Origin: Daucus carota subsp. sativus
Taxonomy: Eukaryota; Streptophyta; Magnoliopsida; Apiales; Apiaceae
NCBI RefSeq assembly: GCF_001625215.2
Contig: NC_030384.2
Coordinates: 29,190,527-29,254,526 of the forward strand
Direction of reading: 5' to 3'
DNA length: 64,000 nucleotides
This document shows, one piece after another, positions 49,247-58,569 of the stretch. Position 1 is the stretch's first letter, and every line of letters starts with the position of its first letter. The position numbers and the translations under genes are program-made. The notes under the pieces were generated by a model. The model ran no database searches and was not told the DNA's origin. It saw nothing but the letters and a program-made list of their open reading frames with translations.

Positions 49247-50503
49247 ATGGTTTCTTCGTACTTCACTGCTTTTAAAAATACTCCAACACACAACTCGAGG
49301 CAGTTACTTTTCCCTATGACCCATCCTGAGGCAGTTCCTATTGATGATGTGGAACTGGAATTTTCTGATATATTTGGTCCTCTACCTGGTCAGGCCATAA
49401 ATGATGTTAACAATGTGAATTTAGGAAATCCGTTGCCTGCAGGAGATGACAGTGAACTTACTTGCGATGATCTAGTAATCATTCACAGCCGATCACATTC
49501 TTTGGTTGGTCCCTCTGCATGTGTTAGCCAGTCACTAAGAAAGAGCAACTTAACAATACGCGAGATTGAGGATTCAATGGAATTTTTAGAATGCTTCAGT
49601 GACGAAGAAGCTGCAAAAGCTCAGGAGTTTGTCGAGAATAACTCTACTGAGGAGGAATCCCTAGTTTTAAACCAAGACGATTCAGTGAAGGTCCGGAGTG
49701 TAGGCCTCGAAGATTTTGAGGTTTTGAAGGTTGTAGGGCAGGGTGCATTTGCAAAAGTGTTTCAGGTTAGAAAGAAGGGGACTTCGGAAGTGTATGCAAT
49801 GAAGGTCATGCGGAAAGATAGGATTATGGAGAAGAATCATGCTGAATACATGAAAGCAGAGAGGGATATCTTGACAAAGATTGATCATCCCTTCATTGTG
49901 CAGCTCAGATACTCGTTCCAGGTAATTTTTCGTGCACACGATATGAATCATAATTTTCTGCTAATTTATAAACTAGTCTTTCATTTGCTAAAATCGAATT
50001 ATTAGCATCGGTCTATTTATCAGTACGTAGTATGTACTTTACTCAACTTTGTGTTATGTTTGTTCTAATCTAGCTTTGCCTCTTCCTGAACTCAAATCTA
50101 GGACTTCATTTAATATGCCTTTTTGATAGCCCAGGAATCTAAATTCCGAATAGGTCTCTTTTCAAGATTAAGTTAATTATTTATATAAATCTAATTGTGA
50201 TATCTTCTGATCTGCAGACCAAATACAGACTTTATCTTGTGCTGGATTTTGTGAATGGCGGGCACCTTTTTTTCCAGCTCTACCACCAGGGTCTCTTCAG
50301 GTATCCTTTGTCTGTCCATTTCTCTGTGAAATGTAATGTGTTTGTTGGCCAATGTTGATTGCCATATGTATTCTTTTAGGGAGGATCTGGCTCGCATATA
50401 CGCAGCAGAGATTATATCTGCTGTCTCTCATCTGCACAAAAATGGGATTATGCATAGGGATCTTAAACCAGAGAATGTTCTACTAGATGCAGATGGACAT
50501 GTA

Positions 50504-50547
<44 letters not shown>

Positions 50548-52414
50548 GATAGACAAGCATGGACACTAATACTGAGCTTTATAATGTAAATTACAAAAAG
50601 GCTTTGTTGACTGACTTCGGCCTGGCAAAGCAATACGAAGAAAATACAAGATCAAATTCATTGTGTGGAACAATGGAGTACATGTCACCTGAAATCATTC
50701 TTGGGAAGGGTCATGATAAAGCTGCAGACTGGTGGAGTGTTGGTATTTTGCTGTTTGAGATGCTCACTGGGAAGGTTAGTATATTGCAAAATTGCTTACA
50801 TAAATCCAACTATTTTTCAGTGTTTATTACATGCCGGTGTAATTTGAATTTTTTTTTTGGTGCATTACATTAGTCAAATTCAAGGTCTCGAATACATGTG
50901 TATGGTCCATTGGTCCTCGATGATTGTCGCTAGATATGTACGTCAATTATGTGGATATATCATGATATCGAACACTCTTAATAATCAGAACACATTTTGA
51001 GACTCACAATTGGGAGTTTAAATAGGTATCCCTTGTGATTAATGTGCCATATGGCCCATATGTAAGAGAGAAAGTAGGCATTTGAGTAGTTTTTACATCT
51101 GGGATATAAACCCTCTATTCAACACAATATATGCGTATGGGTGTCCAAGTCGATTGGTGTAGGAATTTTTCGCACAACTGGAGGATTAAACATCAGATAA
51201 ATGGTCAAATTTTAAATCAAATAAATAAAATACATGGCTAATGTATTTTGATAATGTAGAATATGATTGTTTTAATAACCTAAATATTCTTTTCAACACA
51301 TGATCATTCTTAGTAGTTTTCTGCAGTTATTTGATTGCTACTTTGGGACTTGTGTGGTTTTGGAGATTGTGGAATTTATAGTTCCTAATAGATCTTGGCA
51401 TTTATTTGGTTGCTAATTTGGGACTTGTGTGGTTTTGGAGATTGTGAATCTGAGCGTAGTGAAATATGTTTGTCATTTATGAGACTATTCACTTCAAATT
51501 CGTAGTGCAAGTTACACGAGATCATGTTTAGATCTGAAGGTATAGTTATGTTATATGTGGGATTCCATTAACTGGATAAATTGGGTACTTCACTCCGAAC
51601 ATATGATGAAATACTAAAGCTTTCTGTTCAAGTGAGATACGTTTCTGCGTAGAAACGACTCAGCTTATGTTGGAAGTACTGATTTTTTTGTATGTTGGAA
51701 GTACTGATTTTTTTGTTTTTTGTTTGTGCAGCCTCCTTTTATAGGTGGAAATAGAGAGAAAGTTCAGCAAAAGATAATTAAGGATAAAATTAAGTTGCCA
51801 TCATTTTTATCAAGTGAAGCTCATTCTTTACTGAAAGCGGTAATATTTACATGCTTAATTCTTTTACTACCTATACTGTTATTATCCACATTTACTTTTA
51901 TACTCTTGCTTATAAAATGATTAGTAGTTCTGGCAGCATTTAGGTTCAGATGATTTTAATGCCAAACAAATACCTCGCACACCAAATATAAATGTCACCA
52001 AAATATTTGAAGACTTAACGGATATTATAGTTACTGCCCTGTTATTTGTCAGATATTTATAATGTAACTATAGGAGTATAGGACTGAAACAGTGCCTTTT
52101 TTGTGTTCTAGCTCCTACAAAAGGATCCAGAAAAGCGCTTGGGCAGCGGGCCTACTGGGAGCGACGAAGTGAAGGGCCATAAGTGGTTTAAGCCAATTAA
52201 TTGGAAGAAATTGGAAGCAAGAGAAATCAAGCCTAGTTTTTGTCCCGAAGTTGCAGGAATACACTGTATTGCAAACTTTGATAAGCGCTGGACAGACATG
52301 TCTTTGTTGGATTCACCAGCCTCCAGCCCAAAGGCTACTGGAAATCCCTTTCAAGGTTTTAGTTATGTGAGACCTGGAGATTCATTCCTTTCCAGCGACA
52401 GTTCCTTGTGCTAA
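49247..52414 (+). CDS. S6K: Ribosomal protein S6 kinase (AGC family), plant S6K
   Basis: Ser/Thr kinase downstream of TOR and PDK1 that phosphorylates ribosomal protein S6. Six coding exons: 49247-49921, 50218-50300, 50380-50500, 50601-50774, 51732-51839, 52112-52414; sum 1464 nt = 487 aa (Arabidopsis S6Ks are about 465-471). Start chosen at ATG 49247 (MVSSYFTAF), the conserved S6K start; the longer open frame begins in the intron. Visible: a possible TOS-like motif in [12 protein letters not shown] (N-terminus); Gly loop GQGAFAKV; catalytic Lys186 (AMKVM); HRDLKPEN (D280); DFG (D298); activation-loop S313 in [13 protein letters not shown] (PDK1 site); and hydrophobic motif FQGFSYV (S471, the expected TOR target). 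All functional residues are intact. Intron 3 is only 100 bp and contains a compound microsatellite. Confidence 0.95.
50504..50548 (+). repeat. (CT)n(CA)n compound microsatellite in S6K intron 3
   Basis: About 12 CT units followed by about 9-10 CA units, starting 3 bases after the GT donor and filling nearly half of a 100 bp intron that lies between the HRDLKPEN and DFG exons. Confidence 0.95.
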
Positions 52415-53189
52415 TAAACAATTTGTATGAAGATTTCGGATGTCATTAACTCGTTGCAACATTTTATTAAAATAGCCATCGTAGCATAAGTTTGCTCACT
52501 GGCAGTTTAGTTTATATCAGAAGTTGTATTTGTCAGTGACAAGTCTGGGCTGTGTTTCAGCACATTTACATTATCTGAAGAGACCTCCCTTTTTAACTTT
52601 ACTGAATCTTATGATTTGCTGCTAGTATCATAATCCGTAAATTCAGCCTAAGCAGCTTCTTTTATTATATGATTCACTAACACAATTGGCATGCCTCTGA
52701 TCATTCTTGCCGGAAAACAGGAACGTATTTTGTTGGTATGAGGGGAGCTTTGTTTGAATGTTGGTATGATTGAAGCTTCATTTGAATGCTTGATGGCTGT
52801 CGCAAGTGTTGTAAAAATCTCTGATTAATTTTATAAAAATTTGAAAGATATTACCGATTACATTCTGATTTATCTAAAAATCTCCAATTTATCTGAATAT
52901 TTTTATCATGGATTTTCCATGAATCATGGCATAGTTTAACTTAAATGGCACATGTTGCCAGACTTGAAAGCTAACTCAGGTGTTCTCAACCAAAATATTA
53001 TACATTACAAACAAAACCAGCTCTTCAAGTCACAGATTACAAAGTGCAGTTCATGAGATATATTCAGCTGCAGTAATTTATTTTTACATTTACTAGAGTT
53101 TGAACAGATAGTTCTTCAAATGTACTGTGCATCAGTCCTTTGCCATTACTCATCTTCAGAAAAGAGTTACCTGATGGAACATGTACGAC
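52415..53189. other. Convergent 3' flanks of S6K and mannanase genes
   Basis: S6K 3' UTR (plus) and mannanase 3' UTR (minus) meet here. No other coding potential. Confidence 0.55.
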
Positions 53190-55077
53190 TCAGAGCTCGT
53201 CGTGGTGATCGAGTTCTTCCAACCTATGCTTCTTCTTGCAGCCCCAGCGGCACTTCCAGGAACATAAAGAGTTGAATGTAGCAAGCCTTTTCGAGTGGAG
53301 GGACACGATGTTTGATATGGACGGAGTCTTTGAAAGGACTATTGCATATCCATCATCCATGTAGTCTGTCCCTTCGGGAAACACCTGCCAGAGAAGACTA
53401 CCAGCTCCACTTCCTCCCTTCTTGGTTGAATTTAGCAAAGTGGTGTACACTGTACTTATGACCTTGTCGCGGTATGATGAATTGTAGCCAGGGTCTTTTG
53501 TTGATACACCATACTCCCCGAAGATTACTGGCATTCCAAGAACCTTCTCAGCGTCCTCAATGTGAGATTCCATCCATGACTTGACGAATTTAAGATGTGA
53601 ATCATCGATTGATTGTGAGATCCTTCACCAGAACAGAAACACAGTGATCAGATTCCGTCTCATGCAGAGGGCAAGAGAATTAGGGAAGTAAAAATGTGTA
53701 TTGTTTTGCATTCTTGTTACTTACCAAGAGTCTGCGTATATGTGAACAGAGGCAAAATCAACACCAAGTATGTTATGGTTCCTGATAAAATCAGTCCCAA
53801 CTTGTTGAGCATATGTGTTTGGATTGAATTGAACCCGGTTTGGTGTTGAGGGACCATAAAACCCTTCTAGCCCAATCTCCACTAGGTGGTTTGGATCGAT
53901 GCTCTTCACGTAGACTGCCATTTCTTCTATCCATTCCTGCATCATAGTTTATATCAACATGATAACTTATTTGGTACCAAGTAAAAAGTGATATACTTTA
54001 TTGATTTTCAGGAACTCGAACCTGAAGTTTATCCCCAGAGGAATCTGAGGGACACCTAGGCTCGTTCATCAGTTCCCACGCAAATATGGTCGGATCATCT
54101 TTGTAAGTTATGTTGTTGAACGTATTCACCCTATTAAGCACCGTCTGCATATTACAAGTAATAACTAGTTTAGCATTAGAAAGGACTTTTACGAGCAAAA
54201 AGATGATATGCCAGAGACACAAGTATAAAGAGATGTAAGAGAAGAACTTGTTGGTTTACATGCCTTTACATGTGCTTTGTAGTAGCTCCTTAAGGTCGGA
54301 TGAGAGAAGAAGTCGTCGTCTGATGTTAAATTAAGGCCAGCATCTTTACCCCATTTGACATACTGTGGTTTCCCTCCATATGAATCCCAGTTGTTAATTA
54401 ATGACAATATAAGTCTGATTTTGTACTTCCTTGCCTCACTTATAACAAAATCTAAGGCCTGTAATCGGACAGAACAATATAGTTACGCAATTTAATTATC
54501 CATGTTTGAAGTTAAAATCAAAAGAACTCTGAACAGAAGTGGCTTTTATGCATAAGGGGACAGTTGGTAGGAAGAATACTACCTTGAAAACATCTTCGTC
54601 GTAAACTGAGGGTGCTTTCTGCAGAGCACGCCACTGGCCATCATTAAAAGCCCATGTTCGACACACTGTAAGGCCAACAGACGATGCCTGTTGAAACACT
54701 TCACTGACCTTGGCTCGGGTAGACTGATCCACAGCAAACACCATTAACCAGTACGTGTTGAATCCGTTTACATAAAGAGGCCGATTATTCGCCACAAATT
54801 GTTTTCCTTGTTTCTGCACCATTGCCCATGCATTCTCTTCCATATCAGCCATTTCATCAATCCTGATCACAGAACAACAAAACTAAGCGCATATAGTCCA
54901 ATTCTGGAAACTGGCGAAAAAAGATACAAAAACTCTATTAAAATACCCATAATTTGTGCTAGAGATTTCATCTTCATCAACTTCAAATACCGAAGAATCA
55001 GAATTACTGATCAATAACAAAAGTACAAGCACCCAAAAAATAGCTTTCAATTTAAATATATGCATCATATTGTCCAT
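53190..55077 (-). CDS. MAN: Mannan endo-1,4-beta-mannosidase (GH5), HDEL-terminated
   Basis: Hydrolyses beta-1,4-mannan backbones of hemicellulose. Six exons: 54947-55077, 54583-54862, 54264-54458, 54022-54144, 53725-53936, 53190-53622; sum 1374 nt = 457 aa. Hydrophobic N-terminus ([20 protein letters not shown]) acts as signal peptide/anchor; then [48 protein letters not shown], catalytic acid/base E230 in [25 protein letters not shown], and nucleophile E350 in VIFGEYG. Both catalytic glutamates are present. Start at 55077 is about 50 bp below a TATA box; an upstream in-frame Met at 55179 lies above the TATA box and is rejected. The protein ends EELDHHDEL, a canonical ER retrieval signal. 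Intron 3 appears to use a GC donor. Closest family subgroup not determined. Confidence 0.93.
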
Positions 55078-55121
55078 GTTTACGTCAATCAGCCGCCGTG
55101 ATAAATGTACTCCCGGAGCAT

Positions 55122-55132
55122 GTATATATAAG
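55122..55132 (-). promoter_or_regulatory. TATA box of the mannanase gene
   Basis: CCTTATATATACA on the minus strand, about 50 bp upstream of the chosen ATG at 55077. It rules out the upstream in-frame Met at 55179 as the start. Confidence 0.55.
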
Positions 55133-55179
55133 GATACAATGAACAAAAAGAATATTGAGTGATGCAATAAAAAGTACAA

Positions 55180-56760
55180 TCTGCTAAAGAAGTGCTCTAT
55201 AAGAAATGTAAATTTCTACCTTAAAAGCAAAGATGTTCTAATGTCACATCTTAGTTGGTGTGTTCCAATAAATTTATCTTTCATTTATAAATTTCCCAAA
55301 TTAAGATAATTAAGGTAGATCAAAAGTTAAAAAAAACTATAAATCTCTGTACTAGATGATACTGTATACTCAGAGTCTGCTGGAAACCTGGGAGTACTGC
55401 ACCAGAAGTTATCTGATACGCTTAAGTAACGGAAATCAGAAGCTTTTTAAGTCACTCTATAATGTATACTTGCAAGCATTATGCAAGCCAGTAATCTGCA
55501 AAAGCCAGCTCGATGACAACTGATTTCGATGGAATTTAATGATCAGTTTAATTACCTGTATACATAAATCCAGGCCAAGCTAAAATTCAATATCGCTAGT
55601 TTTGTATATCAGCCGCAGCTTGAAATAATTTTGTTACTAACAGGCATGGTTGCAAAAATCGAGAATCGGAACTAATTGTTGATCTATCGATTCAAGATAT
55701 ATTAGGGATTTATTGAAATTTTTTTCAATAAATCAGGGATTTTTAGTTAAGAGTATAATCTGATATCTGTCAAAAAAAAAAAAAAAAAAAGAGTATAATC
55801 TGATAAATCAGTAAAATATTTTTTTAAGAATTAATCAGGAATTAGCTAGAAGTCAAGATTTGAAAAGTAAAAATTTATTAAATTTTGAAATTCAGCCCGG
55901 AGTCGGAGTTTCCAAGCCCCCTTGTTCCGCCCCGCCTGTAGTAGTACACTACAGTAACGCTAACTATCAACAAATACTTAAAAGTGAGACCAACAAATAC
56001 CAAAAACAGGCTATAGATGGTTGAAGATGAAGAGTAAACAATACACGATTCTACTGATTTATAAATATAGTTATTGATGGAACATATAGGGGAACAAAAA
56101 CCTGATGTTACAGTATTGGAACTCACCAAAACCACTTTGATGAAACTTAGCAGATGAGGAGTGTATTGCACCAGACAGGCGTGCGTATCTTACTCAAACT
56201 ACACAACCTTAAAACTATCAAGAGACAGCTGTCTGTGGCTGCAGGGTACACGTGGACTGCCACGTGGAGAGAAATACGCTCATAATGAGCTAAATTCATT
56301 GAACTTGGTCTTGCTAGCTTCCAAAATGGTTGCATCGACTGTAATTGTTGTTTTCTGCATGCATTACGCTGGACTTGCTGGCTTCTCTACGTACTTGATC
56401 CTATACTTCTTCTCATCTCTATGTTCCGTTATGATACATTAAAATGTGTCACCGCACAATTTGATGTGTCTTTTAATTTCTGTAAACTATGTTCCGTTAT
56501 GATACATTTAAAATGTGGCACTGCACAATTGATGTGTCTTTTAATTTCTGTAATTGTTTGTGGCTTCTGACGGCAAAAAATACAAATTTCAGACCGCTTA
56601 TCTGAAATTTCTTTCCGAAACTTCCTACTCAAACGGTGAACCAAATTTAAATTAGTTTAAGTTGTTTTAATATTAAAAAAATGTTTCGTAAAAAAAAAAT
56701 TGTTTTGTTATAGCATATTTTAGCTATTCTAGTGGGCCGTTACCAATCGCTTCGAGGAGA
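55180..56760. other. Intergenic spacer
   Basis: Mannanase upstream region and AT-rich spacer. A short tandem duplication at about 56425-56560 repeats TATGTTCCGTTATGATACAT with TGTGTCTTTTAATTTCTGTA (unit about 80 bp). No gene recognised. Confidence 0.4.
55751..55805 (+). mobile_element. Poly(A)-only micro-insertion with 15 bp target-site duplication
   Basis: GAGTATAATCTGATA is repeated exactly at 55751-55765 and 55791-55805, flanking 25 bp reading TCTGTC plus A19. Vestigial LINE/SINE insertion. Confidence 0.75.
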
Positions 56761-56784
56761 GGAAAATGCCCAACTGCGTTGCTT

Positions 56785-57175
56785 TAATGCAAACAATAAA
56801 CATCCACCGAGCCTACTTCGAGCCAAGTTTAATCGAGACGAGCCCGCTCGGTTAACTAATCGAGTCTAAATTTTTGTCCGAACTCGACTCGGTTAATTTC
56901 ACGAGTCGAGTCGAGTAGGCTCGTTTAACTAAACGAGCCGGTTTTAATGAGTCGAGTGAGCCAGCTCGTATAATTTTATGCTTAATTGAGTCCAAACCTC
57001 TACCCGAACTCGGCTCGTTTAATTTCACAAGTCAAGTCGATCCGACTCGTTTAATTAAGTGAGCCGAAATCTTTGCCCGAACTCGGCTCGTTTAATGAGT
57101 CGAGTCGAGCCCACTTAAATGAGTTCGAGCCGGGCGAGCTCGCGAGCCGCCCGACTCGAATTACAGCTCTACTCC
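56785..57175. repeat. GC-richer interspersed repeat of CGAGTCGAGT-type words
   Basis: Multiple permutations of CCGAACTCG(A/G)CTCG, GTCGAGTCGAGT and GCTCGTTTAA, ending GCTCGCGAGCCGCCCGACTC. It stands out from the AT-rich background. Similar short-word repeats occur at ends of plant hAT-type MITEs, but no full inverted pair is visible. Confidence 0.5.
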
Positions 57176-57378
57176 TACCCATGTTTTTTTACTTTTACCG
57201 TTAGTTTGAGATTTTTATAAAGTATAATTATATAATGTTTTGAATAAATTTTTAAGTGTTAGATTTTTGTTTTAGCAATTTTTTAAAGAAAATGTTATAA
57301 AATTGTATTTCATAAAAGTTTCAATATATATGCGTCAAAAATAATGTAAGAATTTGTCGGAACAGAGGTAGTACATTT

Positions 57379-57422
57379 AAGTTAATAACTCTTTTTTTTT
57401 TTTTTGAAACAAGTTAATAACT
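57379..57422 (-). mobile_element. Poly(A)-only micro-insertion (minus strand) with 12 bp target-site duplication
   Basis: AAGTTAATAACT at 57379-57390 and 57411-57422 flanks 20 bp that read GTTTC plus poly(A) on the minus strand. Third example of this kind in the window. Confidence 0.65.
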
Positions 57423-57889
57423 TTTTTAAAACAATATATTTCTGAAGTCTTGCATGACTTTAACGAAAAAGAAAATATTATTTATTTTTTTGGAGTGTTT
57501 TCCTTCGATATATTTTCTTTAACCACATCTATAGTTGTCCTTTTATGAATTATATATATGATTTTTTCTGAGTATCCAACTAAGAAGAAGTCATACGATT
57601 ATTATAAACCATGTTACGGACTAAATTCTACAATTTACTTATAATCTATTACTCCATGATAAGATTTTGATTTTATCGGTCAACGACTAACTAAACTGAC
57701 GCGTTTAATGCAGAAATGATTAGTGTGACATACTTGAACATAATTAAAGAAGTTGTTTAATTTAATGAAAATCAATGTCTTAAGTAGCAGTTGTAAACTT
57801 GTACTGAAACTAATCACCAAAACGGACAACTGTAAGTTTCAAGTAGACCAAGCAAGGAAAAATATTCACACACATATAATATATTAAAC

Positions 57890-58110
57890 TGGTAATGTCT
57901 GTTCTTTCTCTCTCTTAAACTGGTTCAAACCCTCATTTCCTCTCTCTATCCATTTTCTTCATCACCCAGCTGAGATTAACTCTCTTTTTCTTCAAGTGGG
58001 GTTTAGTCAAAAGGAGGCATTTTCATCTTCCTTTACTTGGGGTTTTTGATTTATGGCTTTTACTTGTTGGATCTGCTCTTGACTTGATCACTGCTTTACT
58101 CTTTTGTAAG
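57890..58110 (+). other. Probable promoter-proximal 5' UTR exon of the FERONIA-like gene
   Basis: Pyrimidine-rich leader sequence (TTCTTTCTCTCTCTTAAAC...) ending in a good donor TTTGTAAG|GTATATTT near 58110; acceptor TTATTGTGCAG at about 58512 leads to the coding exon. A leader intron before an intron-free coding region is usual in this kinase family. Confidence 0.55.
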
Positions 58111-58214
58111 GTATATTTATCTGAATTCTGCAACTTTATGAGTTTTCTTTTCATGTGGATTGCATGAGTCTGTCATTGTTTTTATATATCTATGATGCTC
58201 AATTAAGCTATGCA

Positions 58215-58318
58215 TTTGTGTGTGTGTGAGAGAGAGGGGGAGAGAGGGAGAGGGAGAGGGAAGGAGAGGCAGAGGGAGGGAGAGAGAGGGGGCGAGAGAG
58301 AGAGAGAGAGAGAGACTC
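58215..58318 (+). repeat. (GA)n-rich microsatellite in the FERONIA-like leader intron
   Basis: About 100 bp of imperfect GA/GGGA repeats starting GTGTGTGTGAGAGAGAGGGG and ending in a perfect (GA) tract, within the putative 5' UTR intron. Confidence 0.95.
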
Positions 58319-58569
58319 GATTGTTTTCAGCTGATACTATGTGTTTTCAGCTCTTCAGCTGATACTATGTGTTATAAGCTGATACTCTATCAATTCTGAT
58401 CATTCTATTGTTGCATCTTTGCATGTGCCTTTGATATGTTTTTATTTTCTGTTTCTTGATTAAATTTCAAGATTTTAAGCTTTATGTTGTACTTGTTTTC
58501 TTTATTGTGCAGAACCTTTTAATTGTTTTGTTTGGGCAACCTATCTCCTCTATACGTAGATTTTTTTCG

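Noticed and set aside
55078-55179. Upstream Met of the mannanase frame
   Set aside because: Lies upstream of the TATA box and would place a second hydrophobic stretch before the signal peptide.
58456-58569. Upstream in-frame extension of the FERONIA-like protein
   Set aside because: Contains an intron acceptor (TTGTGCAG at about 58512) and is followed by a normal signal peptide start at 58570.
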